Shown: piece after piece, positions 1 to 5,873 of the stretch
How the letters are laid out: every line of letters starts with the position of its first letter
Numbering within the stretch: position 1 is the stretch's first letter
Assembly: GCA_964415935.1 (NCBI GenBank)
Contig: CAYQCH010000036.1
Coordinates: 1-7,535, forward strand
DNA: 7,535 nucleotides
DNA from: CAYQCH01 sp964415935
GTDB taxonomy: Bacteria > Patescibacteriota > Patescibacteriia > VMEV01 > CAYQCH01
Direction: 5' to 3'
Program-made: the position numbers and the translations under genes
Notes under the pieces: model-generated
Seen by the model: the letters and a program-made list of their open reading frames with translations, nothing else
What the model was told of the DNA's origin: nothing
The model's database searches: none

Positions 1-780
1 TTGCAGGCGCTTGGCTTATCAGTAAAAGAACAGCAGGTCTACGCAGACTTATTGCGGCAAGGCCCGAGTTCTGTCGCCCAAATCGCCCTGCGAACGGACA
101 TTAACCGCGGCACGACCTACGACGTGATCAAGTCGCTGCTGGAACGTGGCCTCGTGTCGCAATTTGACCAGGGAAAGAAAACGTTTTTCGCGGCTGCGAA
201 TCCGGAAACATTCCATCATCTCGTCTCCGAGCGACAGGTCAATGCGCAAGCGCTCGCCGAACAAGTCGGCGATGTTGTGTCCCAACTTCAGTCGATGGCA
301 CAACAAGGCGGCGCGCAAAAGCCTGTCGCTCGGTATTTTTCTGGCGCAAAAGCCATCCGGCAAATCCTTTTGGAGGTACTGGATGACGTGTCCGAGCTTC
401 CTGAAAAAACCTATTTCGTCTATTCGTCCGCTTCCATCGCGCGTCATTTGTACGAAGCGATTCCCGATTTTACGAAGCGCCGCATCAAGGCCGGCATCCG
501 CGTGTCGGTGATTGCGCTGGGCAATGGCGGCACCAACCATGAAGAGCTGGCAGAACGCCGCTGGCTGACGCGCGAAACGCCGGCACCCACGTATACCATC
601 ATCTATGGCCGCAAGACGGCTTTCATTTCTTTGGACGCGCAGGAACAGGCGCAAGGCGTCATCATTGAAGATCCCAACCTGGCGGACACGCAGCGGCTGT
701 TATTTCTGGCGCTGTGGAAGTTTTTAAACACGCCCCTGCGGGGCAAAACATATGCGGGTGATTGTGCTGGCGGCCGGTAA
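1..780 (+). CDS. TrmB-family sugar-type transcriptional regulator (5' end possibly incomplete)
   Basis: This is probably a DNA-binding regulator of the TrmB family, which in archaea and some bacteria controls sugar uptake and metabolism genes in response to sugar ligands. Residues about 5-67 form a winged helix-turn-helix: a first helix (LSVKEQQVYADLL), then SSVAQIALRTDINRGTTYDV as the HTH, then a wing ending in KKTFFAAANP. Residues 72-102 form a helical linker, probably a coiled coil for dimerisation. Residues about 108-242 look like the alpha/beta C-terminal effector domain (ARYFSGAKAIRQIL, KTYFVYSSASIARHLY, TAFISLD). The reading frame opens with TTG at the first base of the window, so the true start may lie upstream; the helix that normally opens the HTH is nearly complete, so little can be missing. 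The last 29 bases overlap the next gene, suggesting translational coupling. Its position at the head of the amino-sugar genes makes it a candidate local regulator, but no ligand can be read from the sequence. Confidence 0.82.
   Translation: MQALGLSVKEQQVYADLLRQGPSSVAQIALRTDINRGTTYDVIKSLLERGLVSQFDQGKKTFFAAANPETFHHLVSERQVNAQALAEQVGDVVSQLQSMAQQGGAQKPVARYFSGAKAIRQILLEVLDDVSELPEKTYFVYSSASIARHLYEAIPDFTKRRIKAGIRVSVIALGNGGTNHEELAERRWLTRETPAPTYTIIYGRKTAFISLDAQEQAQGVIIEDPNLADTQRLLFLALWKFLNTPLRGKTYAGDCAGGR
732..744 (+). promoter_or_regulatory. Small stem-loop covering the GCGGGG Shine-Dalgarno-like site of the uridylyltransferase gene
   Basis: GCCCC (732-736) and GGGGC (740-744) can pair around a 3-base loop. 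The GGGG in the 3' arm is the only Shine-Dalgarno-like sequence before the ATG at 752. The site lies inside the end of the upstream regulator gene, so ribosomes finishing that gene would melt it. This suggests, but does not prove, that the second gene is translated mainly by coupling. The stem is only 5 bp. Confidence 0.35.
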
Positions 781-1507
781 AGGAACGCGCATGCATATGG
801 ACGTACCCAAGGTGCTCGCGCCTCTGGCGGGGCGGCCCATGCTGCAGTACGTCCTGGATGCGGTGCTGGATGCGGACATTGATCCGCATCCTCTTGTAGT
901 TATCGGGCATCAGGCCGGCCATGTGCGCGAGGCCGTACGCGAATATCCGGTTGAATGCATCGAGCAAAAAGAGCAAAAGGGCACCGGGCATGCCGTGGCG
1001 GCCTGCGAGCCGTTTATCGATCTTGCGGAAAACGTGCTGGTCGTATGCGGAGACCATCCACTTGTCAGTGCCGCCACCATCGGCGCGCTGGCCGACGAGC
1101 ACGACCTGTCGGGCGCGACCGTTTCCCTCGTGACGTACACGGTGCCTGATTTTGACGTATATGACGGTTCGTTCATGTCGTTTGGGCGCATTTTGCGCGA
1201 CGGCGGCAATGTGCGCGCGATTCGCGAATACAAGGACGCCACGGAAGAAGAACGGCGCGTGACCGAGATTAACCCGGCGTTTTATGCATTTTCCGGGCCC
1301 TGGTTGTGGCAGCATCTCAAGCGCCTGGTCCCGCAAAATGCGCAAGGCGAGTATTACCTGACCGACCTTGTCGGCATGGCTATGGAGGAAGGCGCGTCCG
1401 TCCGCGCCATGCCCGGCGAAGATTTGCGCGAGGCCATCGGCGTCAACACCCCCCAGCAGCTCGCTTTGGCGGAACGGCTGTTGCGCGAGCCGCCTCACCG
1501 CCCCTAA
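752..1507 (+). CDS. GlmU-type UDP-N-acetylglucosamine pyrophosphorylase, uridylyltransferase domain only
   Basis: This nucleotidyltransferase probably makes UDP-GlcNAc from UTP and GlcNAc-1-phosphate in the cytoplasm. The sequence shows the family signature LAAGKGTRM (6-14) with PKVL (19-22), then EQKEQKGTGHAV (71-82), CGDHPL (99-104), EYKDA (159-163), EIN (172-174), NAQGEYYLTDL (196-206) and GVNT (230-233), all in the order found in the N-terminal half of GlmU. The protein ends at residue 251, whereas bifunctional GlmU (about 450 residues) continues into a left-handed beta-helix acetyltransferase. That domain is absent here, so GlcN-1-P acetylation would need another protein. The usual glycine after EIN (EINTGI in GlmU) is replaced: this protein has EINPAFYAF, so a related sugar-1-phosphate substrate is possible. 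The ATG at 752 overlaps the end of the regulator and directly precedes the nucleotide-binding motif, which fixes the start. GlmS is encoded two genes downstream, supporting an amino-sugar role. Confidence 0.85.
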   Translation: MRVIVLAAGKGTRMHMDVPKVLAPLAGRPMLQYVLDAVLDADIDPHPLVVIGHQAGHVREAVREYPVECIEQKEQKGTGHAVAACEPFIDLAENVLVVCGDHPLVSAATIGALADEHDLSGATVSLVTYTVPDFDVYDGSFMSFGRILRDGGNVRAIREYKDATEEERRVTEINPAFYAFSGPWLWQHLKRLVPQNAQGEYYLTDLVGMAMEEGASVRAMPGEDLREAIGVNTPQQLALAERLLREPPHRP

Positions 1508-1526
1508 CCTTCCGTCTAAGCTTTTT

Positions 1527-2150
1527 ATGAAAATCATTTTCGACTTTGATCACACGCTGTACGACATGATGGCCATGCACCAGGCCATCGAGGAGGCGAT
1601 GGCAGGCCTGGGCATATCCCAGGAGACCTATTACGACGCGTATACGCGCGTAACGAACTGGAAGGCGTTTACCGTCGCCGCGCTGGCGCAGCAGCTCAGC
1701 CGGCAGGCCAAGGTGCGCGAACAGGACGTCGTCGATGCCCTGGAGCAGGTGGTCAAACGGTCGGCGGAATGGCTGTATCCGGATGTCATTGACGGGCTGC
1801 TCAAGCTCAGCGAAGCGGGACATGAGTTGTACTTGCTGACCTGGGGCGACATGGAATGGCAGATGAAGAAGATACGCCAATGCGACATCATGTCCCTGTT
1901 TCGCGAAGTAATTTCCATTACCCAGATCAAGGCCGACTACCTCAAGGCCTGGCGCCAGGACGGAAGCGAGCGCGTCATGCTTATTGACGACAAGCCCGCG
2001 GAGCTGAAAATGATTGAGGCTACCGGCCAGGACATGGAGCTGGTGCGCATGCGAAGGCCGGGCGCGAAGTATTCGGATCAGGAAACGCCGCAAGGCATGG
2101 CGGAGGCGACGAATATGGATGACATTTTACGATTCGTGGCGAGATCATAA
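1527..2150 (+). CDS. HAD-superfamily hydrolase, small cytoplasmic phosphatase-like protein
   Basis: This 207-residue protein has the haloacid dehalogenase core. Motif I is FDFDHT at residues 5-10, with D6 as the likely nucleophile and D8 as the general acid/base. Motif II is the Thr of LLT (residue 105). The probable motif III lysine is K135 in TQIKADYL. Motif IV is LIDDKPAE (152-159), with D154/D155 for Mg2+. A helical segment of about 80 residues between motifs I and II matches a C1-type cap. Most such proteins are phosphatases or phosphoglucomutase-like enzymes acting on small phosphorylated metabolites; the substrate cannot be read here. The frame is open upstream to 1368, inside the previous gene, but the ATG at 1527 places motif I at the expected N-terminus and follows the previous stop by 19 bases. 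No clear Shine-Dalgarno precedes it. Its place between the uridylyltransferase and glmS suggests a sugar phosphate substrate, which is only inference. Confidence 0.8.
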   Translation: MKIIFDFDHTLYDMMAMHQAIEEAMAGLGISQETYYDAYTRVTNWKAFTVAALAQQLSRQAKVREQDVVDALEQVVKRSAEWLYPDVIDGLLKLSEAGHELYLLTWGDMEWQMKKIRQCDIMSLFREVISITQIKADYLKAWRQDGSERVMLIDDKPAELKMIEATGQDMELVRMRRPGAKYSDQETPQGMAEATNMDDILRFVARS

Positions 2151-2156
2151 CAACAT

Positions 2157-3938
2157 ATGTGCGGCATTATTGCCTACAAGCGGAAATCCAGGGAGGGGAA
2201 AAACGGGGTACAGGTCGTGTTAGACGGCCTGCACCATCTTGAATACCGCGGCTATGACTCCTGGGGCATCGCTGTTCCGGCGGAGCGGCCCCTGGTGGTC
2301 AAGCAGGTCGGCAAGGTCGGCGAGGTTGCCATGGCGCAGCTGGCTTCATTGGGCGAGTCGCAGCCGGTAGCCATCGGCCATTCGCGCTGGGCAACCACGG
2401 GAGCGGTAACTAACTACAATGCGCATCCGCATGTCTCCAATGACGGGCGCACGGTGCTGGCGCATAACGGCATTGTCGAGAATTTTGTCGCCTTGAAGTC
2501 GGAATTGCTGGCCAAGGGATTCACGTTTGCTTCGGAAACAGACAGTGAAGTCATCGCCAATTTGATTGAACTGTACCGCCGCGACATGCCGCTGGTGGAC
2601 GCCGTCCGCGAGGCGTTCGGCCGGCTGGAGGGGCGCAATGCCGTGGTGGTGATGGACCAGGATTCCCGTGCCGTCATCGGCGTGCGTTTCGGCTCGCCGC
2701 TCATTGTGGGCATCGGCGAGGGGGAGTACTTCATTGCTTCCGACGTGCCGGCGTTTTTGGCGCATACGCGGCAAGTCAATTACCTGGATGACAACCAGCT
2801 GGTGCTGATGGACGGCGACCTGCGCTATTTTGACGTCAAAACCGGCCAGCCGATTGAGCGGCGCACGGTGACCATCGAATGGAGCGCGGAGCAGGCAGAA
2901 AAAGGGGAGTATCCATACTTCATGATCAAGGAAATCATGGAGCAAAAAGACACCATCCGCCGCGCGGTGGAGCAGGACATGGACGAAATCCAGGCTACGG
3001 CTGACATCATCCGCAAGGCGCGCGGCACGTTTTTGGTGGGATGCGGCACCTCGGGCAAGGTTTGCCATGTGGCCGAATATTTTTTCAATGAGATCGCGCG
3101 CCGCCACACCAACTTCGTGGTCGGTTCGGAGTTTAACAATTTCACGTCGTTTTTAAACGAGAACAGCCTGATGATTGTGGCGTCGCAGAGCGGCGAGACC
3201 GCCGACGTGCTTGAGGCCATGGAGCATGCAAAAAAGAAGTCGGTGAAAGTGATCAGCCTGGTCAACGTACGCGGCTCCAGCATCATGCGCCAGTCGGATA
3301 AAAGCGTGCTCATCAACGCCGGGCCAGAGCAGGCTGTGGCCTCGACGAAAGCCACCACCGGCCAGCTGGCGATTATGGCGCTCCTGGCGTATGCCGCTTC
3401 CGGCAAGTTGCAGCAGGGACGCATGCGCCTGGTGGAATTGGCCGGGCAGGTCAACGAATTGCTTAATCCGCGCTACAACGAGCACATTTTGCGGCTGGCT
3501 GAGCAGCTGCAGGCCGTTTCCGACATCTACATCATCGGACGCGGCGTCAATTACCCCCTGGCCCTGGAATGCGCTATCAAGCTGCAGGAGGTCAGCTACA
3601 TTCACGGCGAAGGATTTGCCGGCGGCGAACTTAAGCACGGGCCGCTGGCCCTGGTGAAGCAGGGGACGCCTGTTATCGCCTTGGTGGCCAATGACCAGAA
3701 CAAGGAAGCGATTTTGACGAATGCGCGCGAAGTGAAGGCGCGCGGCGGATATGTGGTGGGCGTGTCGCCCGACAACCAGGACGTGTTTGATTACTGGCTG
3801 CGCGTTCCCAACGTGGACATCCTTTCGCCCATCGTCAACATCATCCCCGTGCAGATGCTGGCCTATCACCTGGGCGTGCTGCGCGGCAACAATCCTGACA
3901 AGCCGCGAAATTTGGCGAAAAGCGTGACGGTGAAGTGA
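2157..3938 (+). CDS. glmS: Glutamine--fructose-6-phosphate aminotransferase (isomerizing)
   Basis: GlmS makes glucosamine-6-phosphate from fructose-6-phosphate and glutamine, the first committed step to UDP-GlcNAc. The start is fixed by the MCGI N-terminus: Cys2 is the nucleophile of the class II glutaminase domain after Met removal. That domain (1-240) also shows LEYRGYDSWG (28-37), HSRWAT (75-80) and HNG (103-105). The isomerase part has two SIS domains. The first contains FMIKEIMEQ (255-263), GCGTSG (295-300), SQSGETAD (343-350) and an AVASTKA loop (393-399). The second contains EVSYIHGEGFAGGELKHGP (478-496) and ends with the typical KPRNLAKSVTVK tail. At 593 residues it is full length, with no damage seen. 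The usual AEAY before GELKHGP is GEGF here. It starts 6 bases after the HAD gene stop, without a strong Shine-Dalgarno. No glmS ribozyme-like leader could fit in that gap, so control by that element is excluded here. No terminator is visible directly after the stop. Confidence 0.97.
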   Translation: MCGIIAYKRKSREGKNGVQVVLDGLHHLEYRGYDSWGIAVPAERPLVVKQVGKVGEVAMAQLASLGESQPVAIGHSRWATTGAVTNYNAHPHVSNDGRTVLAHNGIVENFVALKSELLAKGFTFASETDSEVIANLIELYRRDMPLVDAVREAFGRLEGRNAVVVMDQDSRAVIGVRFGSPLIVGIGEGEYFIASDVPAFLAHTRQVNYLDDNQLVLMDGDLRYFDVKTGQPIERRTVTIEWSAEQAEKGEYPYFMIKEIMEQKDTIRRAVEQDMDEIQATADIIRKARGTFLVGCGTSGKVCHVAEYFFNEIARRHTNFVVGSEFNNFTSFLNENSLMIVASQSGETADVLEAMEHAKKKSVKVISLVNVRGSSIMRQSDKSVLINAGPEQAVASTKATTGQLAIMALLAYAASGKLQQGRMRLVELAGQVNELLNPRYNEHILRLAEQLQAVSDIYIIGRGVNYPLALECAIKLQEVSYIHGEGFAGGELKHGPLALVKQGTPVIALVANDQNKEAILTNAREVKARGGYVVGVSPDNQDVFDYWLRVPNVDILSPIVNIIPVQMLAYHLGVLRGNNPDKPRNLAKSVTVK

Positions 3939-3945
3939 TTTTGTA

Positions 3946-3974
3946 TTGACTTGGCGGCTGTTTTTTGGTAGTAT
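3946..3974 (+). promoter_or_regulatory. Sigma70-type promoter with extended -10 for the orphan gene
   Basis: TTGACT (3946-3951, five of six matches to the -35 consensus) is followed after exactly 17 bases by TAGTAT (3969-3974, four of six). A TG one base upstream of the -10 (TGG, 3966-3968) adds an extended -10 element, and a run of six T lies in the spacer. Expected transcription start is near 3981. It begins 8 bases after the glmS stop and is the best promoter seen in the window. Confidence 0.75.
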
Positions 3975-3982
3975 TTTTAGAA

Positions 3983-4036
3983 ATCTATGGCGGCGGTTTG
4001 CCTCGAATATGCTGGGTGCAGGCCGCCGTTATAGAT
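3983..4036 (+). ncRNA. Leader hairpin 1 (5' UTR structured element)
   Basis: Bases 3983-4001 can pair with 4018-4036 without interruption: ATCTAT with ATAGAT, GG with TT as two G-U wobbles, CGGCGG with CCGCCG, two more U-G wobbles, then TGC with GCA. This gives 19 consecutive pairs around a 16-base loop (4002-4017). The hairpin would begin about 2 bases from the predicted transcript 5' end. It is not followed by a T run, so it is not a terminator. It may protect the 5' end, control translation or be a small RNA; none of these can be decided from the sequence. Confidence 0.65.
3987..4034 (+). CDS. Putative 15-residue leader mini-ORF inside hairpin 1
   Basis: ATG at 3987 opens a 15-codon frame (MAAVCLEYAGCRPPL) that ends with TAG at 4032-4034 and covers almost exactly the hairpin. 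It is followed directly by two more mini-ORFs: ATG 4035 to TAG 4055 (MWLPGL) and ATG 4056 to TAG 4064 (MS). All three are in the same frame as the orphan gene. There is no Shine-Dalgarno, because the ATG would lie only about 6 bases from the predicted transcript start. The frame may simply be a by-product of the hairpin sequence. Confidence 0.25.
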   Translation: MAAVCLEYAGCRPPL

Positions 4037-4038
4037 GT

Positions 4039-4078
4039 GGCTGCCCGGACTTTAGATGTCATAGAGTCCCCGGCAGTT
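4039..4078 (+). ncRNA. Leader hairpin 2 (5' UTR structured element)
   Basis: CTGCC (4041-4045) pairs with GGCAG (4072-4076). GGACT (4047-4051) pairs with AGTCC (4065-4069) across a small internal loop (C4046 opposite C4070/C4071). The stem extends inward with a U-G, a U-A and an A-U pair (4052-4054 with 4062-4064) and outward with two G-U pairs. It follows hairpin 1 after only 2 bases, and about 25 unpaired A/C-rich bases then separate it from the ATG at 4104. Two adjacent stems filling nearly the whole leader suggest a functional RNA element. Confidence 0.6.
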
Positions 4079-4103
4079 CAGCGGCACAAACCCCCAGTGT
4101 GTC

Positions 4104-4787
4104 ATGAACGAAGCGCGATTGGGTCGGTTCTTTTATCGCCTCGAGAGGGCCGGCTTTACGAGAGATCATTTCGACAGGCTGCTCCAGGACGACACGATCG
4201 TCAGAGCGTGGATGAACGAGCTTCATCGATTGATCGCCTGCCCGTCGGGACATTCGTCTCCGGAGATGGTGTTGGATCGATGCCGGACATTGATTGCCGG
4301 CATGGGACTCTCCATGGATGAGTTCCTCTGGATCGGAAGCGACAAGCCTCCGGTGCTGAAGCCGACACTCGGCCATGTGCTGATCATTGCGGTGTGCGCC
4401 GGCAGCGTGCAGCAGACCCTCAACGGCTTGTGGTCGGCGATTGCGTCCAACGCTCTCTATCCTTGGGACGACAAGACCTGGCTCGCGGGAGTATTTCGCC
4501 CCTGGACGCTGCAGTGGGTGCCCGTGTACATCGCGGGGTGGAAGCCAATGGGCCCTCCCTCCGCGCTGGAAACGTTGTGCATGATGCAGCAGCATCCGGC
4601 ATGGTTTGCCCAGGCCGATGGTGCCTGGTGTTTGAGCGGCTTGCGCAGCACGGTGCCGGCGAGCGAGGCGGAAATGCCCGATCCGCTCGTGTTCGTTCAT
4701 CAAGGCGGGCTGTCAGGCATGCCTCCTGCCGGGTACGCGATGGACACCATGTCGGCAAGTTGCGTCTTGCGCTGCCATGACTACTGA
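4104..4787 (+). CDS. Orphan protein of unknown function, Trp/Met/Cys-rich, own transcription unit
   Basis: I do not recognise this 227-residue protein. Residues about 1-70 look helical and charged (AGFTRDHFDRLLQDDTIV), resembling a small adaptor-like helical region. Residues 88-118 hold a mildly hydrophobic stretch, too weak to call a membrane helix. The C-terminal half (119-227) is a compact-looking alpha/beta module with YPWDDKTWLAG, then PVYIAGWKPMG, a helix ALETLCMMQQHPAWF, and likely strands WCLSGL, PLVFVHQ and SCVLRCHDY. It has 10 Trp and 7 Cys but no CxxC pair or catalytic signature I can name, and no signal peptide. ATG 4104 is the first start after the in-frame TAG at 4062; no Shine-Dalgarno precedes it. 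Arg codons differ from the neighbours: 7 of 13 are AGA, AGG or CGA, against about 2 of 19 in the downstream glmR-like gene. The layout recalls multi-copy orphan families in CPR genomes, from memory and untested. Conserved signals around it support real expression. Confidence 0.7.
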   Translation: MNEARLGRFFYRLERAGFTRDHFDRLLQDDTIVRAWMNELHRLIACPSGHSSPEMVLDRCRTLIAGMGLSMDEFLWIGSDKPPVLKPTLGHVLIIAVCAGSVQQTLNGLWSAIASNALYPWDDKTWLAGVFRPWTLQWVPVYIAGWKPMGPPSALETLCMMQQHPAWFAQADGAWCLSGLRSTVPASEAEMPDPLVFVHQGGLSGMPPAGYAMDTMSASCVLRCHDY

Positions 4788-4808
4788 TCGCCGTTGCGGG
4801 CGACAGAC

Positions 4809-4853
4809 AGACCGTATCATCGGCTCCCAGCCTTTGGTACGGTCTTTGTTTTT
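4809..4853 (+). terminator. Intrinsic (rho-independent) terminator of the orphan gene
   Basis: AGACCGTATCA (4809-4819) pairs with TGGTACGGTCT (4835-4845) over 11 bp with a single U-G wobble. The loop contains a further 4-bp stem, GGCT (4822-4825) with AGCC (4829-4832). The stem runs straight into TTTGTTTTT (4845-4853). It begins 22 bases after the orphan gene stop. This closes the orphan transcription unit and should largely isolate the downstream gene from it. Confidence 0.88.
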
Positions 4854-4894
4854 AACCTTTCATTTTGGACGAATTCTTGTTAGGTTTTTGATAT

Positions 4895-5872
4895 ATGGAT
4901 CGGAAGAAAATCGTTTTTATCGGCGGAGGGGGAGGCGTCAAAAATATTGCGCCTGCATTAAAACATGACTATGACGTTACGGCCGTCATCAGCGCTTTTG
5001 ACAATGGCGGCAGCTACGGCCGGCTGAAATATGTCTATAAAAACCCGCTGACCGGCGATGTCCGCGCCGCGTTGGCGGCGTTGTCCGGCAACTACATGGC
5101 GGAGCTGTCAGAATACCGGTTTGACCGCGGCGACGTGGAAGGACACGCGTTTGGGAATTTGCTGGTAACGGCCATGCATGCCTTACATGAAAATCCCGCC
5201 GAAGCATTGCAGCGCCTGCATGAGATGTACGGCGTGGCAGGAAGGGTGCTGCCCGTATCATATAGTTTTTCCGACCTGCATGCGGAGCTGATGGACCGCA
5301 CCATATTGCGCGGAGAATCGGCCATTGACGAGCCGCATGCCAAGTCGCATGTGCGCATCCGCCGCATGTGGCTGGATCCGGACGCGGTCATCGCGCCGGG
5401 CGTAGCCGAAGCCATTGCTGCCGCGGATTTGATCATCATGGGGCCGGGAGACATTTACACCAGCATCGTCCCGAATTTTTTGGTGGATGGCGTGGCGAAG
5501 GCGGTGATCGCTTCGCCGGCGCGGAAAGTGTATTTTTGCAATACGTTCACAAAATACGGGCAGACCGCCAATTTCCCGGCCTCAGACCATGTGCGCGCCA
5601 TCGAGCAGTACCTCAAGCCGAATACGTTTCATTCCGTGGTGCTTAATACGTCGCCGCTGGACGAGCTGCTGGTTCTGGAAGCAAAAAAGAAGCGGGAAGA
5701 GCCGGTGCGACAGGACGTGGATGAGCTTAAAAAAGCGGGGTACCAGGTGGTACTCGCCGATTTGCTTGATGGAAAGGTGCATGAGCCGCAAGCCGGCGAT
5801 GCCGTGCGCCGGGCAAAAATCCGCTATGATGGCGAGAAGCTGAAGCACGTCGTGGGATCCTTGTTGGCATGA
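4895..5872 (+). CDS. YvcK/GlmR-like protein of the CofD-like family
   Basis: Members of this family (YvcK, renamed GlmR in Bacillus subtilis) bind UDP-sugars, are needed for growth on gluconeogenic carbon sources, and stimulate GlmS to route carbon into the cell wall. The sequence shows the Rossmann-like glycine loop IGGGGGV (9-15), FDNGGSYGRLK (35-45), GDVRAALAAL (54-63), YRFDRG (74-79), HAFGNLL (84-90), GPGDIYTSIVPN (173-184) and CNTFTKYGQT (195-204), in the family order. At 325 residues it is normal length. It is divergent: typical members have DDGGSSGRLR, GPGSLYTS and an NLMTQPGET-like segment. A CofD-type transferase (F420 synthesis) is the other branch of the superfamily, but no F420 genes are seen and GlmS is close by, so GlmR is preferred. 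The ATG at 4895 lies just before the first strand; TAGG at 4881-4884 is a weak, distant Shine-Dalgarno. It follows a terminator, so it probably has its own promoter, which I cannot place confidently. The next gene starts 1 base after its stop. Confidence 0.85.
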   Translation: MDRKKIVFIGGGGGVKNIAPALKHDYDVTAVISAFDNGGSYGRLKYVYKNPLTGDVRAALAALSGNYMAELSEYRFDRGDVEGHAFGNLLVTAMHALHENPAEALQRLHEMYGVAGRVLPVSYSFSDLHAELMDRTILRGESAIDEPHAKSHVRIRRMWLDPDAVIAPGVAEAIAAADLIIMGPGDIYTSIVPNFLVDGVAKAVIASPARKVYFCNTFTKYGQTANFPASDHVRAIEQYLKPNTFHSVVLNTSPLDELLVLEAKKKREEPVRQDVDELKKAGYQVVLADLLDGKVHEPQAGDAVRRAKIRYDGEKLKHVVGSLLA

Positions 5873-5873
5873 T

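Noticed and set aside
662..1537. Long minus-strand open frame (291 codons) opposite the uridylyltransferase
   Set aside because: The + strand carries all GlmU motifs in order; the minus frame is His/Arg/Gly-rich without recognisable motifs, as expected for a shadow in GC-rich DNA.
2151..2156. glmS ribozyme/riboswitch upstream of glmS
   Set aside because: Only 6 bases separate glmS from the preceding gene, so there is no room for the element.
3939..4036. Hairpin 1 as a glmS terminator
   Set aside because: No T run follows the 3' arm, and the promoter lies between glmS and the hairpin.
3965..4321. 118-codon + strand frame starting with TTG inside the promoter
   Set aside because: It starts upstream of the predicted transcription start, runs through both hairpins and overlaps the orphan gene out of frame; no motif or ribosome site.
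4394..4780. 128-codon + strand frame within the orphan gene
   Set aside because: Arg/Gly/Ala-rich composition typical of a shifted frame; the orphan frame extends further and ends just before the terminator.
4801..4813. Short tandem GACA-type repeat (GACAGACAGAC)
   Set aside because: Under three units and partly within the terminator stem; likely chance.
4865..4894. Possible promoter TTGGAC-18-TGATAT before the glmR-like gene
   Set aside because: The -10 match is poor (three of six) and would put the transcript start inside the coding region. An alternative extended -10 (TGTTAGGTT, 4878-4886) has a poor -35. A promoter is expected here but cannot be placed.
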